Under the pieces are notes generated by a model, which ran no database searches, was not told where the DNA came from, and was given only the letters and a program-made list of their open reading frames with translations. Both the position numbers and the translations under genes were made by a program. From CAYOKT01 sp964404605 (GTDB lineage: Bacteria; Electryoneota; Electryoneia; Electryoneales; Electryoneaceae): a stretch of 36,255 nt of DNA. Within the stretch, counting starts at the first letter, position 1. Each line of letters starts with the position of its first letter. Positions 16,817-24,797 of this stretch are shown here, in pieces. The DNA lies in the NCBI GenBank assembly GCA_964404605.1, contig CAYOKT010000024.1:1-36255 (forward strand). The letters run 5' to 3'.

Positions 16817-19800
16817 GCGGACTCCGCAGACTCATCGCCCTTCTCCGCCCGGCGGGCGGACGGCGGGAGCAGGCGGCGCGGGAGAACCGGGCTTCGTTCC
16901 GGCTCCTCATGCCCCCTCTCCCCATCGCACTTACGGCGCTGCTCCTGCTCCTCCTCGCCCGGCCCGGGTTCGCGCAGCCGCTGGACGCCAACCACCCCGA
17001 GCTGATCTGGCGGACGATGGAGACCGAGCACTTCATCGTCCACTACGCCGCGGGAACCGAGCGCACCGCCGCCACCATCGCCAAGATCGCCGAGGAGATC
17101 CACGGTCCGATCACCGGGCTGTACGGCTACGCGCCGGACACCAAGTTCCACTTCATCATCAAGGACACGGACGACTACGCCAACGGCGCCGCGTACTACT
17201 ACAACAACAAGATGGTCATCTGGTCCACGGCGCTGGACTACGACCTGCGCGGCACGGTCAACTGGCTGCGCAACGTGATCACGCACGAGTACACGCACAT
17301 CATCCAGCTCGGCGCCGCGCGCAAGCTGCCCCGCAACCTCCCGGCGATCTACCTGCAGGTGCTCGCCTACGAGGAGGAGAAGCGGCCGGACGTCCTCTAC
17401 GGCTACCCCAACGTCCTCGCCAGCTACCCCTTCGCGATGACCGTCATGCCGATGTGGTTCGCCGAGGGCACAGCCCAGTTCAACTCCCCCGAACTGCGCT
17501 ACGATTACTGGGACAGCCACCGCGACATGCAGCTCCGCATCCGCGCCCTCAGCGACAGCCTGCTCCCCCTGCGCGAGATGGAGGTCTTCGGCAAGAACAG
17601 CCTCGGGTCGGAGGCGGTGTACAACCACGGGTTCAGCCTCGTCCGCTACATCTCGGACACCTACGGCCCGGACGCCCTCGCGCGGATGACCCGCGGGATG
17701 AAGACCCTCTACCGGTACGATTTCAACCGCGCGGTGAAGAGCGCGATCGGGATCGACGGGGAGCAGCTCTACGCCGAGTGGAAAGACCAGCTCACCCGGA
17801 AGTACCGGGAGCGGACGGCGGCGATCCGGGCCGGCGAGGTCTCCGGCCGGCCGCTGCACCGCGAGGGATACGCCAACTTCTATCCCCGCTGGAGCCCCGG
17901 CGGCGACACCCTCTACTTCTCCTCGAACCGCGGCGAGGACTACCTGGGCGAGCGCAGCATCTGGCGGATGCCCGCATCGGGGGGAAAAGCAAAGCGCGTC
18001 GTCGAGGGCGCCTCCAGCCCCTTCGACCTGACCGCGGACGGCCGCTGGATGATCTACAGCCGGATCGTCCGCCAGAAGAACGAGAGCTATTTCGCCGACC
18101 TGTACCTCCGCGATCTCCGGCGCGACAAGGAGGTCCGCCTGACCCGCATGGCCCGGGCGATGGACCCCTCCTTCGCCCCCGACGAGCGCAGCGTGGTGTT
18201 CATCGTCAACCGTGACGGAACCAAGAACCTCGCGACCCTGCCCCTCCCGCCGCGGGAGGCCTGGGCGAAGCTGAAGCCGCTGCCGGCGGGCAGCGTGCGC
18301 CTCTTGACCCGGTTCACCGACGGCACCCAGTGCTGGCGGCCGCGCTTCCACCCGGGCGGCGGCTGGATCGCCTACGCCCGCGGGGTCACCGTGGGGCGCG
18401 ACATCTACCGGATCCGGCCCGACGGCACCGGGGAGCGGCTGCTCATCGGGGGGCCGGGCGACCAGCGCGACCCGGCCTTCTCCCCGGACGGAAAGTCGCT
18501 CTACTACGCCGACGACCACACGGGGATCTTCAACCTCTACCGGCTGCGGCTGGACGGGGAGGGCGAACCCGAGCCGCTGACCAACGTCCTCGGCGGGGCT
18601 TTCATGCCGGCGCCCGCGGGGAACGGCGGGGTCGCCTACACCGAGTTCGGCGCGAAGGGGTTCCAGCTCCACGTGCTGGACGATCCCGGCCCGGTGGACC
18701 CGGCGGCGATGACCTACGAGCCCGACTTCCTCCAGCGGCTGCCGCTGGTCACCTACGACGACACCGCGGTGGACACCCCAGCCGCGGAGCCCTACAGCAA
18801 CCCGTTCGAGAACCTGTTCTTCGTGCCCCGCATCGCCTTCGACTACGGCACCTTCAAGCCGGGGGTGTACATCTTCAGCAGCGACTTCCTCGAGAAGCTG
18901 AACCTCTTCGCCGGGTTCGACCTGAACACGCGCGGGGAGTTCGACATCCTCTCCCTGCTGGAGTTCCGCGCCCTGCGGCCGACGCTGTTCGTCGAAGGCT
19001 ATTTCCTCAAGCGCGTGGACGACGAGCGGTTCAGGGACCCCTACGTGATCGTCGGCGAGACCCCGGACGGGCGGCCGATCTACGACACCTACCGGATCGA
19101 CTACAGTTTCCACCTGCTCGAGGTGGACGGTGGGGCGAGGATGCGTCTGAGCACGCCGCTGCAACTGGAGCTGCGCGGGATCTGGAGCCGGTACCAGGCC
19201 TTCCAGACCTTCGAGGACCACTCGACCTTCAACTACACCTACTTCATCGGCCGCAGCGTGCAGGCGCGCCTCGACGCGGACTTCACCCAGCGCCGCGTCG
19301 GGGGGAACGTCCACCCCCGCGGCGGCTGGCGCGGGCAGGTCACCGCCGCCTGGGAGAACAACAAGTTCATCGAGGGCTTCGAGATCAACGCGGACGCCTT
19401 CACCCTGCAGGAGGTGTACACGCCGTACCGCTATTGGCGCTTCGAGGGGGACGCGACCACCTGGTGGAACCCGCTCGGGCGGCTCGTCTTCCAGCCGCGC
19501 CTGCGCGGCGGTTACCTTGACCGGCAGGTGGACCCGTTCATGCACCTCTACGCCGGTGGCCTGCACGGGATGCGCGGGTACAGCTTCTACAGCCTCGGCG
19601 GAACGCGTACCTTCATCCTCAGCCTCGCCCTGCGCCACCCCCTCTGGCGGGCGGGGCACCGGCGCATCGGTTGGCTGCGCCTCGACGGGATCTGGGGCGC
19701 GCTCTTCGGGGACGTGGGCGACGCCTGGCGCGAGCGCGGCTTCACGCCGGAGCAGGCGAAACGCGACATCGGCCTCGAGCTGCGGGCGAAGTTCTACTCC

Positions 19801-19971
19801 TGGTACGGCTACCCGACGGCGGTTACCTTATCCGCCGCGCGGGGATTCGACACGTTCTCCATCACCGAAAACCTGCGCACGACACGGTACGAACCGCAGT
19901 GGCGGTACTACCTGACCGTGCTGTTCGACTTTGAAACCATCTTTCCCTCTGCACCGTTTGCGAGGAGGTAG
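16813..19971 (+). CDS. Peptidase MA-like / beta-propeller / Omp85-type barrel fusion protein
   Basis: The product has 1052 residues and three parts. Residues of about 60-330 form a gluzincin-type metallopeptidase domain with HEYTH at 158-162 and the third ligand Glu218 in WFAEGTAQ, all intact. Residues of about 350-620 hold TolB-like PD40 propeller blades (YPRWSPGGDTLYFSS, RDPAFSPDGKSLYYA and others). From about 670 to the end the sequence alternates strands and has GMRGYSFYSLGGTR and a late RxxxFGDVGDAW pattern like a BamA/D15 surface antigen barrel. It is therefore probably anchored in the outer membrane with the other domains in the periplasm. The start is taken at ATG 16813, which overlaps the previous stop. 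Met33 (16909) would give a cleaner signal peptide (MPPLPIALTALLLLLLARP). Confidence 0.75.
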   Translation: MSGLRRLIALLRPAGGRREQAARENRASFRLLMPPLPIALTALLLLLLARPGFAQPLDANHPELIWRTMETEHFIVHYAAGTERTAATIAKIAEEIHGPITGLYGYAPDTKFHFIIKDTDDYANGAAYYYNNKMVIWSTALDYDLRGTVNWLRNVITHEYTHIIQLGAARKLPRNLPAIYLQVLAYEEEKRPDVLYGYPNVLASYPFAMTVMPMWFAEGTAQFNSPELRYDYWDSHRDMQLRIRALSDSLLPLREMEVFGKNSLGSEAVYNHGFSLVRYISDTYGPDALARMTRGMKTLYRYDFNRAVKSAIGIDGEQLYAEWKDQLTRKYRERTAAIRAGEVSGRPLHREGYANFYPRWSPGGDTLYFSSNRGEDYLGERSIWRMPASGGKAKRVVEGASSPFDLTADGRWMIYSRIVRQKNESYFADLYLRDLRRDKEVRLTRMARAMDPSFAPDERSVVFIVNRDGTKNLATLPLPPREAWAKLKPLPAGSVRLLTRFTDGTQCWRPRFHPGGGWIAYARGVTVGRDIYRIRPDGTGERLLIGGPGDQRDPAFSPDGKSLYYADDHTGIFNLYRLRLDGEGEPEPLTNVLGGAFMPAPAGNGGVAYTEFGAKGFQLHVLDDPGPVDPAAMTYEPDFLQRLPLVTYDDTAVDTPAAEPYSNPFENLFFVPRIAFDYGTFKPGVYIFSSDFLEKLNLFAGFDLNTRGEFDILSLLEFRALRPTLFVEGYFLKRVDDERFRDPYVIVGETPDGRPIYDTYRIDYSFHLLEVDGGARMRLSTPLQLELRGIWSRYQAFQTFEDHSTFNYTYFIGRSVQARLDADFTQRRVGGNVHPRGGWRGQVTAAWENNKFIEGFEINADAFTLQEVYTPYRYWRFEGDATTWWNPLGRLVFQPRLRGGYLDRQVDPFMHLYAGGLHGMRGYSFYSLGGTRTFILSLALRHPLWRAGHRRIGWLRLDGIWGALFGDVGDAWRERGFTPEQAKRDIGLELRAKFYSWYGYPTAVTLSAARGFDTFSITENLRTTRYEPQWRYYLTVLFDFETIFPSAPFARR

Positions 19972-19974
19972 AGA

Positions 19975-20964
19975 ATGAAGCGCTCATCCCTCACACCCGC
20001 GGGACTCGTACTGGCGGCACTGCTGGCCGCCCCCGGGGCGTGGGCCGCGATTCCCACCGACGGGCCGGCGACGGACGGCCGCGGAGTACAACCGGCATCA
20101 CCCGTCCTCGACCCGGCGGCCGCCGGGGAAACCCTGCCGGACGCCCTCGCGGACGCGGGGCCGCTGGCGGTCTCGCCCCGGTCGTTCGAGCTGGCGAGGA
20201 AACTGACCTTCGACCTGCAGGCGGAGCCGGACGCCTCCGGCGTTGAAGCGGTCGCCGCGGAAGGGGACCAGGAAAAGCTGAACCCCGGCCGGGCCGTGCT
20301 CCTCTCGGCGATCATCCCGGGCGCGGGGGAGATGTACGCCGGATCGACCATCAAGGCCGTCTTCTTCTTCGGTCTCGAGGTGACCAGTTGGGCGATGGCG
20401 ATCAGCTACGCCCAACAGGGGAAGGACAAGCAGGACGAGTACCAGGCCTTCGCCGAGTCGCACTATCTCGAACTGAATTACCGCAACAAGGAGTACGAGT
20501 TCGCCGGGATCTACCGTTCGAACGACCCCTTCACCGGCACGCAGGCGGACTGGGAGACGCTGCCCTGGGACCAGAAGATCGAATTTCTGCCGCCGAACTT
20601 CACCCACGAGCTCTCGAAGACGCACAACCAGTCCTACTACGAGAACATCGGCAAGTACACGACCCAGTTCGGCTTCGGCTGGGACGACCAGACCGGCGAC
20701 GACCAGAACACGCCTTACGTTTGGGACGGGAAGAGCCCGCGGATGGAGCAGTACATCGACATGCGCTACGACTCGAACCGGCTCCTCGACCGCAGCGCGA
20801 CCTTCCTGATGGTCGTGATGGCGAACCACGTCGTCAGCGCCCTCGACGCCGGCTTCACCGTGCGCGCGAAAAACCGGAAACTGGCCGAGGTAGAGGTGGG
20901 GATGCGGGCGCCGGTGATCAACGATATCCCCGTGGCGATGGGGAGCCTGCGTGTCACCTGGTAG
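19975..20964 (+). CDS. DUF5683-type envelope protein, paralog 1
   Basis: This 329-residue exported protein has a signal peptide (MKRSSLTPAGLVLAALLAAP) and two later hydrophobic stretches: AVLLSAIIPGAGEMYAG with the following FFFGLEVTSWAMAI, and TFLMVVMANHVVSALDAGF. The PGAGxxYAG turn and the SALDAG motif near the C-terminus match the DUF5683 family found in FCB bacteria, whose function is unknown. The ATG at 19975 has a perfect AGGAGGT that overlaps the stop of the upstream gene, so it should be well translated. It shares the motif order of the next gene, including S-X-Y-X2-FA-X2-H and a YY-X2-IG block. The two look like an old tandem duplication. Confidence 0.7.
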   Translation: MKRSSLTPAGLVLAALLAAPGAWAAIPTDGPATDGRGVQPASPVLDPAAAGETLPDALADAGPLAVSPRSFELARKLTFDLQAEPDASGVEAVAAEGDQEKLNPGRAVLLSAIIPGAGEMYAGSTIKAVFFFGLEVTSWAMAISYAQQGKDKQDEYQAFAESHYLELNYRNKEYEFAGIYRSNDPFTGTQADWETLPWDQKIEFLPPNFTHELSKTHNQSYYENIGKYTTQFGFGWDDQTGDDQNTPYVWDGKSPRMEQYIDMRYDSNRLLDRSATFLMVVMANHVVSALDAGFTVRAKNRKLAEVEVGMRAPVINDIPVAMGSLRVTW

Positions 20965-20968
20965 GTAT

Positions 20969-21814
20969 ATGAAAAGGACTCCGGGCAAGTGGGCCGCCCC
21001 CCTGCTGTTCGCCGCGGCGGTCCTGCTCGCCGTCACCCCGCTCCGCGCGGAGGAGCCGGCCTCACCGGAGGAAACCGAACCGGCCGGGGCGGCCGCCGCA
21101 CCCGCGAGGCTGCTCCCGGTGCGGGCGGGGCACCCCATGGCCGGGAGGGCGTTCACTCCCACCTCGCCCGGCGCTTTTCTCCGCGCGACGGCGGGTTCCG
21201 GCCCCGCTCCCACGCCTTCGCCCGGGTCCGGGAGCGAGTCCGACCTCCTGCGCAAACTGCCGCAGGAGGCGTTCATCCGCAGCATCGCCCTGCCCGGCTG
21301 GGGGCAGCGTTATGCCGGCCGCCCGGGCCGCGGCACCTTTTTCACCGTGCTCGAGGCGGGGCTGTGGGCCGGGCTGGTGTTCCACTGGGATGACTGGCGC
21401 AGCAAGCGCAGCGAGTACGAGACCTTCGCCAGCGCCCACGCCGGGGTGCGGGGCGACCACGAACACCAGTACTACGTGGACATCGGCAACTTCGACAACC
21501 GCGAGGAGTTCAACGATTTCCAGCGGCGGCAACGCGAGTTCGAGGACCTCTACTCCGGCTCCGGCACGGAGTGGCAGTGGGACAGCGGCACGAACCGTGA
21601 GCGGTTCAAGTCGACGCGCATCGCCTCCGACCGCAGCCGCAACCGGATGTATTACCTCATCGGCGGATTGGCCCTGAACCGCCTGCTCTCCGCCGTGGAC
21701 GCCGGTCGCGGGCTGGCGAAGCGGCAGCGCGAGTTGCGCCGGTCATCCTCCCTCTCCCTCGAGTTCGATCCGCGCTCCGGCGGGCCCGCCCTGGTCTGGC
21801 GCGGAAACCTCTGA
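20969..21814 (+). CDS. DUF5683-type envelope protein, paralog 2
   Basis: The 281-residue product has a signal peptide (MKRTPGKWAAPLLFAAAVLL), a Pro/Ala-rich linker of about 60 residues, and the DUF5683-like region: IALPGWGQRYAGRPGRG, a hydrophobic FTVLEAGLWAGLVF, then YYLIGGLALNRLLSAVDAG. The ATG at 20969 is four bases after the previous stop with GGTAGG in front; an in-frame GTG at 20951 would overlap the neighbour. It ends the six-gene porU operon. The last 13 codons and the stop are duplicated 321 bases downstream (22098-22138), which suggests a recent rearrangement at the 3' end. The function is unknown; the link to secretion comes only from its neighbours. Confidence 0.7.
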   Translation: MKRTPGKWAAPLLFAAAVLLAVTPLRAEEPASPEETEPAGAAAAPARLLPVRAGHPMAGRAFTPTSPGAFLRATAGSGPAPTPSPGSGSESDLLRKLPQEAFIRSIALPGWGQRYAGRPGRGTFFTVLEAGLWAGLVFHWDDWRSKRSEYETFASAHAGVRGDHEHQYYVDIGNFDNREEFNDFQRRQREFEDLYSGSGTEWQWDSGTNRERFKSTRIASDRSRNRMYYLIGGLALNRLLSAVDAGRGLAKRQRELRRSSSLSLEFDPRSGGPALVWRGNL

Positions 21815-21817
21815 AAC
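21777..21817 (+). repeat. 41-base imperfect direct repeat, upstream copy (inside the gene end)
   Basis: This is the 3' end of the second DUF5683 gene, including its stop. It matches 22098-22138 at 38 of 41 positions by direct alignment. Confidence 0.85.
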
Positions 21818-21877
21818 ATGTTGCTCCTCATCCGCTTGTTGAAACACATTCCATTGTGATCCTGAATGCCTCCCGTT

Positions 21878-21969
21878 GTCATCCTGAACATGGTGAAGGA
21901 TCTCAAACGAAACAGTTCGGATGGAGTGGATATATCACGTTATAGATTCTTCACTGCGTTCAGAATGAC
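21878..21969. mobile_element. MITE-like element with 26-base terminal inverted repeats
   Basis: The left arm 21878-21903 begins GTCATCCTGAAC and the right arm 21944-21969 ends GTTCAGAATGAC. The arms are complementary at 21 of 26 positions with a 40-base centre. Elements built on the theme TCATTCTGAACGNAGTGAAGAATCT are common, non-coding and dispersed in many bacterial genomes. A partial extra arm (GTGATCCTGAATGCC) lies just upstream near 21856. Confidence 0.65.
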
Positions 21970-22066
21970 AGTTTGTGCTTTATATAAATGTTATGCGAAT
22001 TATTCCAAAGAAAGGGTGGCTCTACTGACTTCGACAGCAGGGCCGGGGAGATGACAGGGGAGATGA

Positions 22067-22100
22067 GACCCGGGACTGAAGTCCCCGGGCCACCCAACCG
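22067..22100 (+). repeat. Dispersed palindromic repeat, copy 3
   Basis: GACCCGGGACTGAAGTCCCC continues into GGGCCACCC. It has one extra C in the right arm compared with copies 1 and 4. The orientation is the same as the other copies. Confidence 0.8.
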
Positions 22101-22138
22101 GCGGGCCCGCCCCGGTCCGGCGCGGAAACCTCTGATAC
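22098..22138 (+). repeat. 41-base imperfect direct repeat, downstream copy
   Basis: This is a non-coding duplicate of 21777-21817, with mismatches at three positions. Together the two copies bracket a block that carries both the MITE-like element and the dispersed palindrome. Confidence 0.85.
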
Positions 22139-22268
22139 CGTTCTCCCCCCATCCACCCCTCGACCCCTTCGCGCGTCCGGGGGGTGGAGGCAGGTGCCGG
22201 AAAACACTACCTTTCCGCTGAACATTTCACCTCCGCGGCGCTTCAACACCTGAGCGAAGGGGAACTTC

Positions 22269-23189
22269 GTGCGTCCGATCCTGATCACCGGCATCAGCGG
22301 TTTTATCGGCGGCCATGTCTGGGCCGCCCTCGCCTCGCGCGATGATGTCTGGGGGGTGCACGGCGCAACCGGCAAGGTGCCCCTTCGCCCCGACCGCCAG
22401 TTGAACGCCGATTTCAGCAACCCGGATGAGCTCGCCCGCCTCGTCAAGGAGCTTTCGCCCAGGTGCGTCCTGCATCTCGGCGCCATCTCGCGTCTCGACC
22501 TCTGCCGCCAGCACAGCCTCCTCGCCTGGAAAATCAACCATGCGACCGTGCGCGAAATGGCCCGCGCCGCGGTGAAAACCGGCACGAGGGTGATCCACAT
22601 CTCCAGCGACCAGGTCTTCGACGGCACGCACGGCAACTACCGCGAGGGCGACCCGCCGAACCCGCTGCACGTTTACGGGGAGACGAAGAAGGCTTCCGAG
22701 CGGGCGGTGTTCGCGCAGCTCGAGAACAGCGTGGTCGTGCGGTTGAACAGCGTGTACGGCCCGCCGCGCTTCCGCGGCGGCTCCTTCTCCGAGTGGATCC
22801 TCGAGAAGGAGGCGCGGGGCGAGACCATCCCCCTCTACCCGGACCAGCACCGCAGCCCGATCGATGTCCATACCGTGAGCCGGGCGCTGATCGAGCTGCT
22901 GGACCACTCGTTCACCGGGCTGCTGCACCTCGGGGGGGCCAACCGGGTCAGCCGGGTCACCTTCGGCGTGCTTCTCCTGCGCCACCTCGGGCGGGACACC
23001 TCCGGGATTCTCGAGATCTCCATCGCCCGTCACGATCCGGAGGGACATCTCCCCCGCGATACGTCCTTCGACATCACCCTCGCCCACCAGGTGTTGACCA
23101 CACCCATCCCGGGCGTCCAGGAGGGTCTCGGACTGGTGTACGGCCCCCCGAAAACGGGAACGCAGCGGGGGCTCCCATCGTCCGCTTGA
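22269..23189 (+). CDS. RmlD-like NAD(P)-dependent sugar reductase/epimerase (extended SDR)
   Basis: The 306-residue product has the Rossmann motif TGISGFIGGH (7-16), the SSDQVFDG block typical of RmlD (112-119) and the catalytic Tyr136-X3-Lys140 (YGETK). This places it among dTDP-4-dehydrorhamnose reductase-like extended short-chain dehydrogenases, which act on nucleotide sugars; the exact substrate is uncertain. No RmlA, B or C gene is adjacent, although a sugar nucleotidyltransferase lies 3.5 kb downstream. The start is GTG at 22269 with AAGGGG seven bases upstream. A proteomic or family check would be needed to separate RmlD from methionine adenosyltransferase regulatory-subunit-like relatives, which share the fold. 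Confidence 0.8.
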   Translation: MRPILITGISGFIGGHVWAALASRDDVWGVHGATGKVPLRPDRQLNADFSNPDELARLVKELSPRCVLHLGAISRLDLCRQHSLLAWKINHATVREMARAAVKTGTRVIHISSDQVFDGTHGNYREGDPPNPLHVYGETKKASERAVFAQLENSVVVRLNSVYGPPRFRGGSFSEWILEKEARGETIPLYPDQHRSPIDVHTVSRALIELLDHSFTGLLHLGGANRVSRVTFGVLLLRHLGRDTSGILEISIARHDPEGHLPRDTSFDITLAHQVLTTPIPGVQEGLGLVYGPPKTGTQRGLPSSA

Positions 23190-23247
23190 CTCCATTTTAC
23201 CCCGGGCGTACTTTTTCCAAACCTTGCCTTTTCAAGGAATCCGGCCT

Positions 23248-24348
23248 GTGACTGCACCCCTGGCGAATGCGAATTTCATCGAAGCCCTCGATGACTGTGT
23301 GCGCAAGCTGCACGGGTATCTCCTCGCCCCGCGCTACGCGGATCGTTTCCGCCCCACGGACGCGGCGGAGGCCTCGCTGCTCTATGTCAATTCCGGGGGC
23401 AAGCGGTTGCGGCCGGCGATTCTCCTCTGGAGCTGCGGCGCCCTCGGGGGAGACCCCGACACCGCCCTCCCCGCCGCCGCCGCGGTGGAGATGTTCCACA
23501 CCTGGACGCTGGTTCATGACGACATCCTCGACCACGACCCACTCCGCAGGGGCGATGACACGGTCCACGAGCGTTTCCGCCGTATCGCCCGGGAACGCTA
23601 CGGGGAGATCTCGGACGCGGAGGCGGACCACTACGGCCTGAGCATCGCCATTCTCGCGGGCGACGTGCAGCATGGATGGAGCATCTCCCTGCTCACCGAA
23701 TTGACCCGGGAGCGCGGTCTCCCCGCGGATCTGACCCTGTACCTCATCGAGCGCCTCGACAACGAGGTTCTCAACCGCCTGCTCGAGGGCGAACTCCTCG
23801 ACGTCCAGTACGCCCTCACGCCGCTCGGAGAGCTCACCCTCGAGGCGATCGAGGACATGCTGTGGAAGAAGACCGGGATTCTCTACCGATATTGTGCCGA
23901 GGCGGGCGCCCTGATCGGCCTCGGGCGGGTCGAGCCGGACCATCCCCATGTCAGCCATCTCGCCGAGTTCACCAGCCGTTGCGGCATCGCCTTCCAGCTC
24001 CAGGACGACCTGCTCGGTGTCATCGGGGACCCCGACAGCCTCGGCAAACCGGTGGGAAGCGACATCCGGGAGGGGAAGCGGACCGCGGTGGTGCACTACG
24101 CCTACGAGGAGGCGTCGCCGGGCGAGAGGGAGCTGCTCGAGCGCACCCTCGGCCGGATCGATGCTTCCGAGGCCGACGTGCGCGAGGTGATCGAGATCCT
24201 CACGCGCCGCGGCGGGGTCGAGAGGACGCGGCGGCGCGCGGGATTGCATATCGAGGCCGCCCTGCCGCACCTTGATGCGTTGCCCCCCAGCCGTTGGCGC
24301 GACCTGCTGCGTTCGTGGGCGGATTACATGATCCGGCGCAACAACTGA
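23248..24348 (+). CDS. Polyprenyl (farnesyl/geranylgeranyl-type) diphosphate synthase
   Basis: This all-helical trans-prenyltransferase of 366 residues condenses isopentenyl diphosphate with allylic diphosphates. Visible motifs are GKRLRP (51-56), the first Asp-rich motif DDILDHD (91-97) and the second, QDDLLGVIGD, near residue 252, followed by the KPVGSDIREGKRT lysine block. Product length cannot be fixed by eye. A quinone side chain, carotenoid precursor or short-chain product are all possible. The GTG at 23248 is preferred because AAGGAAT lies seven bases before it; a TTG at 23224 is in frame but sits on that site. The gene starts 58 bases after the reductase and may be in the same operon. 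Confidence 0.93.
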   Translation: MTAPLANANFIEALDDCVRKLHGYLLAPRYADRFRPTDAAEASLLYVNSGGKRLRPAILLWSCGALGGDPDTALPAAAAVEMFHTWTLVHDDILDHDPLRRGDDTVHERFRRIARERYGEISDAEADHYGLSIAILAGDVQHGWSISLLTELTRERGLPADLTLYLIERLDNEVLNRLLEGELLDVQYALTPLGELTLEAIEDMLWKKTGILYRYCAEAGALIGLGRVEPDHPHVSHLAEFTSRCGIAFQLQDDLLGVIGDPDSLGKPVGSDIREGKRTAVVHYAYEEASPGERELLERTLGRIDASEADVREVIEILTRRGGVERTRRRAGLHIEAALPHLDALPPSRWRDLLRSWADYMIRRNN

Positions 24349-24400
24349 AGTGGAACACCTCCGGCTCGCCGTGCCGGTCGGAAGAGGGGAACGAACGGGG

Positions 24401-24670
24401 ATGATCAGCGAAACGGTGGTGCTGAAGAACAAGCTGGGGTTGCACGCCCGTCCCGCCTCCCACTTCGTCAAGATCGCATCGAAATTCAAGGATACGACCG
24501 TGGAGATCGCCCGCGGCGGGGAGATCATCAACGGCAAGAGCATCCTCGGGGTGATGATGCTCGCCGCCGGGCAGGGCGCGGAACTCGAGATCCGCGTGGA
24601 CGGCCCCCAGGAGAAGAACTGCCTCGAGGAGCTGATCGAGCTGATCAACAACAGGTTTTACGAGGAGTGA
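24401..24670 (+). CDS. ptsH: Phosphocarrier protein HPr
   Basis: This 89-residue protein has the active-site block GLHARPAS with the phospho-accepting His15, and a second block NGKSILGVMML in which Ser47 corresponds to the regulatory Ser46 of HPr from organisms with HPr kinase. HPr receives phosphate from enzyme I, encoded next. No EII permease gene is present. The ATG at 24401 starts the family N-terminus exactly; a longer frame from 24350 adds 17 residues not seen in HPr. GAGGGGA lies upstream. The preserved Ser site suggests control by an HPr kinase/phosphorylase encoded elsewhere. Confidence 0.96.
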   Translation: MISETVVLKNKLGLHARPASHFVKIASKFKDTTVEIARGGEIINGKSILGVMMLAAGQGAELEIRVDGPQEKNCLEELIELINNRFYEE

Positions 24671-24797
24671 GCCCGGAGTTGAATGCAGCCGGCCGTGGGA
24701 GCCCGTTTTCGCGGCGGATCGCGGCCGGCGCAGCAGGCGGATCGAGAGGGGTGAGTCAGGCGACCCACCCCGCCGGCCGCCCTGTCCGGCAACCGAC

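Larger units (their letters stand above)
21818..22268. other. Repeat-rich intergenic region
   Basis: This 451-base gap contains a MITE-like inverted repeat (21878-21969), an AT-rich stretch (21970-22020), a copy of the dispersed palindrome (22067-22100), the second copy of the gene-end repeat (22098-22138), and a hairpin with an 8-bp stem TCCACCCC/GGGGTGGA (22152-22188). No gene was recognised. Confidence 0.7.
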
